A DNA stretch of 64,000 nt from Actinoplanes derwentensis (GTDB lineage: Bacteria; Actinomycetota; Actinomycetes; Mycobacteriales; Micromonosporaceae), in contig NZ_LT629758.1 of the NCBI RefSeq assembly GCF_900104725.1, positions 6,441,001 to 6,505,000 of the forward strand, read 5' to 3'. Both the position numbers and the translations under genes were made by a program. The notes beneath the pieces are model-generated. The model was given only the letters and a program-made list of their open reading frames with translations, was not told the origin of the DNA and did not search any database. Below are positions 8,860 through 15,872 of this stretch, one piece after another (position 1 is the first letter of the stretch; the number at the start of each line of letters is the position of its first letter).

Positions 8860-10083
8860 ATGGTTCACCTCCGCCGCACCCTCGCGGCGATACTCGCCAC
8901 AGGCCTGGTCGCTTCCCTCGCCGCCTGTAGCGAGGACTCCCCACCCAGCTTCGCCGACCCGGCTGCCGCCGTCGCGCCCTCCACGGGCACCTCCGGCGCA
9001 CCGGCCACCGAGAGCACCACCGCGGCCGGTCCGGTCACCCTGACCGTCACCCCGGCCGCCGACAAGAAGAACGTGCCGGTCAGCGCCGAGATCGGGGTGA
9101 CGGTCAGCGACGGCGGATCGGTCTCCTCGGTCGTCCTCACCGACCCCAAGGGCAAGAAGGTCGCCGGCGAGATGCGCGCGGACGGTTCCGCGTGGGTGCC
9201 GGCCAAGCCCCTCAAGACCAAGCAGAAGTACGAGGCGAAGGTCACCGCCACCGGCACCGACGGGCAGAGCACCACCGCCACCACGTCGTTCACCACGATG
9301 GGTGAGCCGGGGAAGCGGACCGGCACCGGTCTGTACCTGTTCGACGGCAACACCTACGGCGTCGCCATGCCGGTGGTCGTCGAGTTCAACCCGGGTATCA
9401 AGAAGGCCGACCGGGCCGCCGTGCAGAAGCGGATGTTCGTCGAGACGTCGCCGGCCCAGGAGGGTGTCTGGTCCTGGACCGCGGCCGGCACCCAGGCCTA
9501 TTACCGCGCCGAGGAGTACTGGCAGACCGGTACCGAGATGACCGTGCGCATCGCGGTCGGCGGCCTGCCCACCGGCAAGGGCATCTACGGTGACCGGGAC
9601 CGCTCGGCCACCGTCAAGATCGGCCGTAAGTTCGAGATGAACGTCGACAACAAGACCAAGAAGATGGTCGTCCTCAAGAACGGCGCGACCGTCAAGACGA
9701 TGCCGGTCAGTCTCGGTAAGAAGAGCACCCCGTCCTCCAGCGGCCACATGGTCGTGATGGAGAAGAAGGCGGCGACGGTCTTCGACACCACCGACACCGA
9801 TGGTGCCGCCGGTTACCGCACCGACATCGAGTACGCGCAGCGCCTGACCTGGAGCGGTCAGTACATCCACTCCGCGCCGTGGTCCACCGGCTCGCAGGGC
9901 CGCACGAACGTGTCGCACGGATGTGTCAACGTGTCCCCGTCGAACGCCCGCTGGCTGTTCGAGAACACCCTGATCGGCGACCCGGTCGTGGTGAAGGGCA
10001 CCGGGGACGAGCTCTCCTACGGAAACGGCTGGACGCCGTGGGACGTGAGCTGGGAGAAGTTCAAAGAGGGCAGCGCTCTCTGA
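8860..10083 (+). CDS. L,D-transpeptidase lipoprotein (Ig-like plus YkuD), copy 1
   Basis: A 407-residue cell-wall cross-linking enzyme that forms 3-3 bonds in peptidoglycan. The signal ends in a lipobox (SLAAC), so it is tethered to the membrane. A Ser/Thr/Pro spacer leads to two Ig-like domains (about residues 65-270), and the C-terminal YkuD catalytic domain carries the motif S-H-G-C-V-N-V with His353 and nucleophile Cys355. The domain order matches mycobacterial LdtMt2-type enzymes. I chose the ATG at 8860 because it opens directly onto the lipoprotein signal. A close paralogue follows 135 bp downstream on the same strand. Confidence 0.92.
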   Translation: MVHLRRTLAAILATGLVASLAACSEDSPPSFADPAAAVAPSTGTSGAPATESTTAAGPVTLTVTPAADKKNVPVSAEIGVTVSDGGSVSSVVLTDPKGKKVAGEMRADGSAWVPAKPLKTKQKYEAKVTATGTDGQSTTATTSFTTMGEPGKRTGTGLYLFDGNTYGVAMPVVVEFNPGIKKADRAAVQKRMFVETSPAQEGVWSWTAAGTQAYYRAEEYWQTGTEMTVRIAVGGLPTGKGIYGDRDRSATVKIGRKFEMNVDNKTKKMVVLKNGATVKTMPVSLGKKSTPSSSGHMVVMEKKAATVFDTTDTDGAAGYRTDIEYAQRLTWSGQYIHSAPWSTGSQGRTNVSHGCVNVSPSNARWLFENTLIGDPVVVKGTGDELSYGNGWTPWDVSWEKFKEGSAL

Positions 10084-10218
10084 GTCTCCTCGTGGATTCG
10101 TCTCCCCGGCGGGGTACATCGATGGCGTCAGACCGGTCACGGCACAAAACCGGGATTGGTGGGACGCTGTTTGTGGAGCACTATTGGGCGCCGGGGAGAA
10201 CGACGCCGTGAGGGGACC

Positions 10219-11463
10219 ATGGACATGTATGGAAATCGGTCTGCGAGACGGTCCGGCCGGGGGCGTCTGCGCCTGGCCGTGACCGCTGTGCTGGCCAGCA
10301 CGCTGTTGCTGACCGCTGCGTGCAGTGGCAGCGACAAGGCGTCCTGGCAGGGCGGTGGCGACACCGAGTCCACCACGTCCTCGGCGGGCCCGGCGGCACC
10401 CGAGCCGACCTTGAGCACCGTCGCGGTGACGTCACCCGCGGCCGACGCGAAGAGTGTCGAACTCTGGTCCGAGGTGAAGTACAGCAGCGAGGACCCGGCC
10501 AACACCGACGTCGTCGTCACCAACGCCAAGGGCACCGAGGTCAAGGGCACCCTCGACAAGGACAAGAACGTCTGGGTCCCGAGTGACTCGCTGGCCTGGG
10601 GCACGAAGTACACCGTGACCGTCACCAGCCCCGCGGCCGAGGGCAAGACCAACACCACCAGCAGCGCCTTCACCACGATGAAGGAGCCGTCGAAGATCGT
10701 CCGGGTGACGAGCTTCCTGGGCGACGGCCAGACCGTCGGCGTCGGCATGCCGCTGATCATGAAGTTCGCCAGGTCCATCCCGGAGAAGTACCGCGCCGAG
10801 GTCGAGCGCCGGATGACGGTCACCGCGACGCCGGCCCAGGAGGGCACCTGGCGCTGGATCAGCGCCACCGAGGTGCACTACCGGCCGAAGACGTACTGGG
10901 AGGCCGGCACCAAGATCTTCTACAACGTCCAGCTCAAGGGCGTGCAGATCGGTGACGGATGGTACGGCCGGTCCAACCTGACCGTCGACCTGAAGATCGG
11001 TCGCGAGATGATCATGACGGTCTCCAACAAGACCAAGAAGATGACGGTCAAGCAGGACGGCAAGGTCATCAAGACCATCCCGGTGAGTCTCGGCAAGAAG
11101 TCCACCCCGTCGTCCAGCGGCACCATGGTCGTGATGGAGAAGGCGGCGCACACCGTCTTCGACACCACCGACGAGGACCCGGTGAACGGTTACAAGACGC
11201 CGATCGACTGGGCGCAGCGGATCACCTACAGCGGCCAGTTCATCCACGCCGCCCCGTGGTCCGAAGGCAAGCAGGGCAACACCAACGTGTCGCACGGCTG
11301 TGTCAACGTCTCCGAAGCACTCGGTGAGTGGCTGTTCGGCAAGACCCTGATGGGCGACGTGATCACGGTCACCGGCACCGAGGAGAAGCTGAAGAACGGC
11401 AACGGCTGGACCGATTGGAACATGAGCTGGGAAGAGTACAAGAAGGGCAGCTACCTGAACTGA
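10219..11463 (+). CDS. L,D-transpeptidase lipoprotein (Ig-like plus YkuD), copy 2
   Basis: A 414-residue paralogue of the preceding gene with the same order: basic N-terminus, lipobox (LLLTAAC), Ser/Thr-rich spacer, Ig-like domains, then YkuD with S-H-G-C-V-N-V (His359, Cys361). Long stretches match copy 1 (for example the region around KKSTPSSSG and VFDTTD), so this is a tandem duplication. A GAGGGG ribosome site precedes the ATG at 10219; ATG 10225 is an alternative. A strong terminator follows 20 bp after the stop. Paralogues probably differ in expression or in the peptidoglycan site served. Confidence 0.92.
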   Translation: MDMYGNRSARRSGRGRLRLAVTAVLASTLLLTAACSGSDKASWQGGGDTESTTSSAGPAAPEPTLSTVAVTSPAADAKSVELWSEVKYSSEDPANTDVVVTNAKGTEVKGTLDKDKNVWVPSDSLAWGTKYTVTVTSPAAEGKTNTTSSAFTTMKEPSKIVRVTSFLGDGQTVGVGMPLIMKFARSIPEKYRAEVERRMTVTATPAQEGTWRWISATEVHYRPKTYWEAGTKIFYNVQLKGVQIGDGWYGRSNLTVDLKIGREMIMTVSNKTKKMTVKQDGKVIKTIPVSLGKKSTPSSSGTMVVMEKAAHTVFDTTDEDPVNGYKTPIDWAQRITYSGQFIHAAPWSEGKQGNTNVSHGCVNVSEALGEWLFGKTLMGDVITVTGTEEKLKNGNGWTDWNMSWEEYKKGSYLN

Positions 11464-11483
11464 CGTCTCTTTCCCCGGCGCGA

Positions 11484-11522
11484 AGAAGGGCGGGTTCCCC
11501 ACGGTGGGGAGCCCGCCCTTCT
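11484..11522 (+). terminator. Terminator after the second L,D-transpeptidase
   Basis: A 16-bp stem starting gaagggcgggttcccc with one G-T mismatch and a 7-nt or shorter loop, just after the stop codon. No clear U-tract follows, which is common in high-GC actinobacteria. The SigE-family gene ends nearby on the other strand, so it may act for both. Confidence 0.65.
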
Positions 11523-11543
11523 CGCTGCCGTCAGTCGCTGTCT

Positions 11544-12056
11544 TCAGGGGAACGACCCCGGCACTCGCAGGCCGCGCAGGAAGCCGCTCAACTGGGCCGC
11601 GCCCCGTGACGTGTGACTCTTCACCGCACCGACCGAGATGCCGAGGATCGCGGCGACCTCACGCTCCGGGACGTCGAACGCGTACCGGAGAACCACACAC
11701 TCCCGGCGCCGCGGCGGAAGACGCTGGAGGGCCGCCCGTACGTCCAGAACCGCCGGGGTGTCGCTCTCGCCCCGATCGCGGCGCAGCAGGCCGAGCCGGA
11801 GCAGGCCGGACCGCTCCCGGGTCTGCCTCTTGATCCACTGACGAGCCAGGTTCGTCACGATGCCGCGGGCGTACGCGACCGGACTGTCCGCCGCCTGAAC
11901 CCGCTCCCAATGCCGCCACACCTCCACGAACGCGTCGGCCGCCAGATCGTCGGCGGCCTGCGAATCACCGGTCACCAGATAGGCGAGCCGGGACATGTCG
12001 GTGTGGTGGTCGTCGAAGAAGCGCCGGAAGGCGACTTCGGTACCGAGCTCAAGCAA
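11544..12056 (-). CDS. SigE-family RNA polymerase sigma factor
   Basis: A 170-residue sigma-70 family protein. Region 2 includes HHTDMSRLAYLVTGD and ADDLAADAFVEVWRHW. Region 4 includes LQRLPPRRRECVVLRY and the helix-turn-helix VPEREVAAILGISVGAVKSHTSRG. This pattern matches the small actinobacterial SigE family, usually about 165-180 residues. The start is uncertain: I prefer the TTG at 12056, which gives the family length; the frame runs further upstream with low-complexity residues. No anti-sigma gene is adjacent. It lies 80 bp downstream of the cellulase gene on the same strand, so read-through from that gene is possible. Confidence 0.8.
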   Translation of the reverse strand: MLELGTEVAFRRFFDDHHTDMSRLAYLVTGDSQAADDLAADAFVEVWRHWERVQAADSPVAYARGIVTNLARQWIKRQTRERSGLLRLGLLRRDRGESDTPAVLDVRAALQRLPPRRRECVVLRYAFDVPEREVAAILGISVGAVKSHTSRGAAQLSGFLRGLRVPGSFP

Positions 12057-12135
12057 GGGACCGGTCCTGACCGTCAGGGGATGAGGGGAACGACGGCCGC
12101 CCCGGGCCGTGGGGACGAACCCGGGGCGGCCGAGA

Positions 12136-13395
12136 TCAGCCGACCTGCACGGAGTAGGCGGTGGTGTCGAGCCGCCCCGACCCGGTGAAGATCTCGGTAC
12201 CGGCCTGCACACTGGACAGATACTTGGTCTCGGCGAGCCACTTGCGGGCCACCAGTTCGTCGGTGAAATCGGTCAGGTCCAGACCGGCCGCGGAGGTGTT
12301 GGACGTCCGCACGAACGAGTAGACCTCCCAGCCGATGTTGCCCCGGTACAGATCCCACGTGGCGCCGCCGATCGAGACGGTGGCCTGCTTGGTACCGACC
12401 GGGCCGGCCCCACCGGACTTGTACAGCCACACCATGACCTCGTCGGTCGGGTTGTCCGGCCAGTCCGGGTTCGCCTTGTCGTGCAGCCACAGGTCGTAGG
12501 CGACGTTCATCACGCCGCCGGAGTTCTGGGTGACCTGGAAGTTCCAGTTCGTGGTCACCGGCTTCCCGGCGCTGAGCCGCACCGGCAGACCGGTCCCGCT
12601 CGGCACCTTCCAACCCCAGTGCCACCCCAGGACCGATGAGGCGTACGACTTGACCTTGGTGTTGTCGCCGGCCCAGGTCCAGCTCGTGCCCCAGCTCAGG
12701 CTGTCGCCGGTGAGCCCGTTCTCCCAGACGCACTGTGAGCCGGTGCCGTCGGCCTTGCCCCAGACGTTGTTGTTCACCCAGAACTTGCCACGCACCAGGG
12801 CCGCGAAGTCGGTGCAGTTCTCGGCACCCTTGGTGACGGCCGGGCTCGCGCTCGCACTCACGGTCTTCGTCGGAGTCGCGCTCACTGTCTTGCTGGGGCT
12901 CGCGCTCACGGTTTTTGTCGGGGTGGCGCTTGCGGTCGGGGCGACGCTTGCGGCTGCGGAGGGGGTGCTGCTCGCCGGGACGCCTCCGGTACAGGTCACG
13001 CCGTTGAGCGTGAACGTGGTGGGGGCCGTGTTGGTGCCGCTCCACACGCCGTTGAAGCCGACGGTCGCCTGACCGCCCGGGGCGATGGTCCGGTTCCAGC
13101 CCGTGTCGGCCACGGTGACCTGAGCACCGGTCTGGGTGAAGACTCCGTTCCAGCCGCCGGCCAGTTTCTGCCCCGCCGGGAAACCGAAGCCGAGTTTCCA
13201 GCCTTCGACGGCCGTACCGCCGCTGTTGGTGATTTTGATGTCGCCGGTGAAACCGGTCCCCCACTGGCTGGGGACCGCATAGGAGACCGAGCAGGCGGTG
13301 GCCTCCGCGGCGTCGGCGTTCAGAACACCGGCGATGGCCGCCGCACTGCCGACGGTCAGCACCGAGAGCGGTACGACGATGCGCTTCGCGAACAT
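12136..13395 (-). CDS. Secreted cellulase/xyloglucanase: CBM2 plus GH12
   Basis: A 419-residue secreted glycoside hydrolase. After a signal peptide (MFAKRIVVPLSVLTVG to about residue 30) comes a CBM2 module (about 35-135, ACSVSYAVPSQWGTGF through TTFTLNGVTC with the two disulfide Cys). A linker of repeated Ser/Thr/Pro/Lys units (T-K-T-V-S-A-S-P-S) follows. The C-terminal GH12 domain (about 190-419) has the nucleophile in DEVMVW and the acid/base in GTEIFTGSG. It should cut beta-1,4-glucan or xyloglucan internally. The ATG at 13395 has AGGAG upstream. CebR-like operator sequences lie 65-120 bp upstream, so cello-oligosaccharide induction is likely. Confidence 0.92.
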   Translation of the reverse strand: MFAKRIVVPLSVLTVGSAAAIAGVLNADAAEATACSVSYAVPSQWGTGFTGDIKITNSGGTAVEGWKLGFGFPAGQKLAGGWNGVFTQTGAQVTVADTGWNRTIAPGGQATVGFNGVWSGTNTAPTTFTLNGVTCTGGVPASSTPSAAASVAPTASATPTKTVSASPSKTVSATPTKTVSASASPAVTKGAENCTDFAALVRGKFWVNNNVWGKADGTGSQCVWENGLTGDSLSWGTSWTWAGDNTKVKSYASSVLGWHWGWKVPSGTGLPVRLSAGKPVTTNWNFQVTQNSGGVMNVAYDLWLHDKANPDWPDNPTDEVMVWLYKSGGAGPVGTKQATVSIGGATWDLYRGNIGWEVYSFVRTSNTSAAGLDLTDFTDELVARKWLAETKYLSSVQAGTEIFTGSGRLDTTAYSVQVG

Positions 13396-13458
13396 GAAGG
13401 GTGTCTCCTGGGGGGACGGCGAGTGATCCACACCCCTGTGGTCCGGCGGGCCCGAAAG

Positions 13459-13472
13459 GTTGCGCGCTCCCA
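13459..13472 (-). promoter_or_regulatory. Degenerate CebR-like half operator
   Basis: The bases gttgcgcgctccca match 10 of 14 positions of the CebR box TGGGAGCGCTCCCA known from Streptomyces cellulose genes. One half (GCGCTCCCA) is exact. It lies 64-77 bp upstream of the GH12 start codon. Next to it is a perfect A/T inverted repeat (cgaaaaactttttcg, 13473-13487). It is weaker than the second site. Confidence 0.4.
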
Positions 13473-13499
13473 CGAAAAACTTTTTCGCCGCCCAGCATC

Positions 13500-13513
13500 T
13501 GGGAGCGGGCCCA
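13500..13513 (-). promoter_or_regulatory. CebR-like operator upstream of the GH12 cellulase
   Basis: TGGGAGCGGGCCCA matches 12 of 14 positions of the CebR box (TGGGAGCGCTCCCA), the operator of the LacI-family cellobiose repressor. It lies 105-118 bp upstream of the cellulase start, between the tRNA-His terminator and the gene. The gene's function fits the regulon. No cebR gene is in this window. Confidence 0.6.
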
Positions 13514-13540
13514 CCGGAAATCTGGCTCCCAGGATCCCTG

Positions 13541-13575
13541 AACAAAAGAAAAGCCCCGTCTCGCGACGGGGCTTT
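13541..13575 (-). terminator. Terminator of tRNA-His
   Basis: An 11-bp perfect stem (aaagccccgtc, loop tcgc) 5 bp after the tRNA on the reverse strand, followed by CTTTTGTT. Confidence 0.8.
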
Positions 13576-13580
13576 CTCGG

Positions 13581-13657
13581 TGGGGTGATCGACGGGACTT
13601 GAACCCGCGGCCCCCTGGACCACAACCAGGTGCTCTACCAACTGAGCTACGACCACC
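13581..13657 (-). tRNA. tRNA-His (anticodon GTG)
   Basis: The cloverleaf has the anticodon stem-loop CTGG-TTGTGGT-CCAG. Acceptor GTGGTCG pairs with CGATCAC with one G-T pair. The histidine hallmark is visible: an extra 5' G at 13657 opposite discriminator C at 13584. CCA is encoded (13581-13583). Confidence 0.96.
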
Positions 13658-13734
13658 ATGCCCGCTTGGTCATCCAACCGCGCGGTGCCCGCCAATCATA
13701 ACGACAACCCCCGGGGTCCCGTCGAGGGGGTTAC

Positions 13735-14325
13735 CTACAGCCCGGCGGCGATCGCCTTGGCGGCCTCCACGTCCGGGCCCGGCTGGGGCACGAAGACGGT
13801 GCGGCGGTAATACTCCAGCTCGCGGATGCTCTCCCGGATGTCGGCGAGCGCCCGGTGCGACAGGCCCTTGGCCGGCTGACCGAAATACACCCGCGGGTAC
13901 CACCGGCGGGTCAGCTCCTTGATCGAGGAGACGTCGATCATCCGGTAGTGCAGGTGGGAGTCGAGCGCCGGCATGTCCCGGGCCAGGAAACCACGGTCGG
14001 TCGCGATCGAGTTGCCACAGAGTGGCGCGGTGCGCGGGTTGGGCACGAACTCCCTGATGTACGCCAGCACCGCCTCCTCCGCCTCGGCCATCGTGATCGC
14101 CGACCGGCGCACCTCCTCGGTGAGCCCGGACTTGGCGTGCATGTCACGCACCACCGGCGGCATCGCGTCCAGCGCCGCGTCATCAGCATGGATGACCAGG
14201 TCGACGCCCTCACCCAACACGTTCAGCTCCGGATCGGTGACCAGGGCCGCAACCTCGATGAGCTTGTCCTTGCCCAGATCGAGACCCGTCATCTCACAGT
14301 CGATCCATACCAGAAGATCCGCCAC
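13735..14325 (-). CDS. orn: Oligoribonuclease
   Basis: A 196-residue 3'-5' exoribonuclease that degrades 2-5 nt RNAs and pGpG to mononucleotides in the cytoplasm. DEDDh motifs are present: D-C-E in [11 protein letters not shown] near the N-terminus, the middle Asp around [12 protein letters not shown], and H-R-A-L-A-D-I at about residue 158. Length fits the family (about 180-200). The ATG at 14325 gives the standard [14 protein letters not shown] start. It is monocistronic here, between tRNA-His and a 6C-like RNA. With an EAL-domain protein elsewhere in the window, it could take part in c-di-GMP turnover. Confidence 0.95.
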   Translation of the reverse strand: MADLLVWIDCEMTGLDLGKDKLIEVAALVTDPELNVLGEGVDLVIHADDAALDAMPPVVRDMHAKSGLTEEVRRSAITMAEAEEAVLAYIREFVPNPRTAPLCGNSIATDRGFLARDMPALDSHLHYRMIDVSSIKELTRRWYPRVYFGQPAKGLSHRALADIRESIRELEYYRRTVFVPQPGPDVEAAKAIAAGL

Positions 14326-14449
14326 GCCGACAGCCTACGCCGGACTGCACACTGTTGTTCGGCACGTTCGGGGCCACAGCTGGTCATCGAGCTGTTTGTC
14401 CGGTTTGTTGCTCGGACTTCCCACTTCGCCGTTTGCGGGGTAAAGTGTA

Positions 14450-14530
14450 CTTAACGGACGAAGCCCCCCTTCGGTTACTCCGTTCCCCCCGGTAAAGGGC
14501 CCCCCGTGTCGGCAGCACGGGGGGCCCTTT
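14450..14530 (+). ncRNA. 6C-type small RNA
   Basis: Two runs of six cytosines (14464-14469 and 14485-14490) sit in predicted loops, followed by a perfect 15-bp terminator stem. The first run is closed by CGAA/TTCG; the second lies between TTAC and GTAA. Two C6 loops followed by a Rho-independent terminator is the definition of the actinobacterial 6C RNA family (mycobacterial B11 is a member). A possible -10 (TAAAGT at 14441) places the 5' end near 14450. 6C RNAs are thought to pair through their C-loops with G-rich ribosome-binding regions. The 5' end is approximate. Confidence 0.72.
14494..14530 (+). terminator. Terminator of the 6C-like RNA
   Basis: A perfect 15-bp stem (aaagggccccccgtg with its complement, loop tcggcag) ending in TTT. 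It also faces the AlkZ-like gene that ends at 14594 on the reverse strand, and could serve both. Confidence 0.8.
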
Positions 14531-14593
14531 CATGCGGCCCCGCCGGTTCATGCCGTCCCGCCGCATCATGCGGCCCGCCGCGCGCATCCGGAT

Positions 14594-15763
14594 TCATGCC
14601 CAGACGATCTCCGGTCTACCGTCCGGCGCCACGAAATCCACCAACCGGGCGGCCGCCTCCTCCACCGCGGCACGATCCCCCGGCGCAAGCGGGCGAAACG
14701 GGGCGATTGTCACCGTCGATCCCCGCACTGACCAGGTCGCCTCCACGAAACCGTCGACCAGCACCGTCGGGCGCACGATCGACCAGCCCGGCATCACCAG
14801 CGCCCGATCACCCGGGCGGATGATCCGCGCCCGGTCAGCGTGCCCCAGAACCGCGTTGTCGAACTCCGGCAGGAACACCACCGGAACCGTCCGGTCACCG
14901 TCGTCGATCGGGGCGCCCGGCAGGTCGTACAACTCGGTCCCCGCGTCATCCCGGAACACCCGCAGCCCCTCGTCCCGGACCCCTCGCGGCCCTTTCCCGG
15001 CTTGGTGTTCCCTCCCCGCCCGCTGTTCCTTGCCTGCCTGGGGTTCCTTGCCCGCTTGGGGTTCCTCGCCTGCGGCCATCCCCTGGAACAGGCTTCCCGT
15101 GCGGGTCAGGCCGGACCAGACCTGGAAATCCTTCACCGAGGCCGGGCCGAACGCCGCCAGATAGCGCCGCAGCAGCGTCGCCGTGTCCGGCTCGGCCAGC
15201 GGCCGCCCCAGCCAGACCTCCGCCGGGACACAACCCACCCGGCCACGATGACCCCACATCCCGGCCGGGGGCGGGTGCAGGAGAGCAAACCGCAGGTGTA
15301 CGACCAACGCCAGCTCAGCGGCATCAGCCTCCGGGAACCTGACTGCCAGCCGCCGCGCGATCTCCGGCCGGGTCAGCACCCCACCAGCCATGACCTCCAC
15401 GGCCGCCTCAGCGAACTCCACCGGATCACAACCGGCCAACCTTCCACCCCGGCCCGCCATCCGCTCCAGCGAACCCTGCAGAGTGGGGCGCAGCCACCGG
15501 TAGTCGTCGCCGGTACACAGATGCTGGGTGCCCCGCAACAGCGCGCTACGCACCACCGTCCGGTCCCGCAGCAGCTCCGCCAGATCGTCACGCTGGAAAC
15601 CCACCGCACGCGCCCACAACCCCAGGTAGGGCGAATCCGACTCCTGCCCCTGCACTGCCACCAGGTGCTGAACGACGTCGGCGGCCCGGCGCGGAACCCG
15701 CTCAGCCAACAACTGGCGGCTCAGAAAGGTCCGGTTCAGCACCCGAGTGGAGAGGACTGTCAT
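14594..15763 (-). CDS. Winged-helix DNA glycosylase-like protein (AlkZ/YcaQ superfamily)
   Basis: A 389-residue member of the HTH_42 superfamily. The region VQHLVAVQGQESDSPYLGLWAR (about residues 31-52) contains the Q-x-Q type motif seen in AlkZ/AlkX glycosylases, which excise alkylated bases or unhook interstrand crosslinks. Further family features are RGTQHLCTGDDYRWLRP and VKDFQVWSGL. A run of imperfect repeats rich in Q-A-G-K-E (around residues 235-260) is inserted between conserved blocks and looks like a flexible insertion. The DNA behind it is a local 18-bp minisatellite (14991-15062). The substrate is not known; many actinobacteria carry several paralogues. Confidence 0.82.
   Translation of the reverse strand: MTVLSTRVLNRTFLSRQLLAERVPRRAADVVQHLVAVQGQESDSPYLGLWARAVGFQRDDLAELLRDRTVVRSALLRGTQHLCTGDDYRWLRPTLQGSLERMAGRGGRLAGCDPVEFAEAAVEVMAGGVLTRPEIARRLAVRFPEADAAELALVVHLRFALLHPPPAGMWGHRGRVGCVPAEVWLGRPLAEPDTATLLRRYLAAFGPASVKDFQVWSGLTRTGSLFQGMAAGEEPQAGKEPQAGKEQRAGREHQAGKGPRGVRDEGLRVFRDDAGTELYDLPGAPIDDGDRTVPVVFLPEFDNAVLGHADRARIIRPGDRALVMPGWSIVRPTVLVDGFVEATWSVRGSTVTIAPFRPLAPGDRAAVEEAAARLVDFVAPDGRPEIVWA
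14991..15062. repeat. 18-bp imperfect tandem repeat inside the AlkZ-like gene
   Basis: About four copies of a unit close to ttgcctgcttggggttcc. The unit length is a multiple of three, so the reading frame is kept and the protein gains Q-A-G-K-E-type repeats. Probably a slippage-prone, variable linker. Confidence 0.7.
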
Positions 15764-15872
15764 ATGGCGACGTTAAGCCTCGATCCGGCCAGTTTCCGGC
15801 CGCAATACGGAGCGGGCCACTCGTCAGCCGGGATGGCCCGCTCCGAACCGCTCGTGCTGAACCGCTCTGCCG

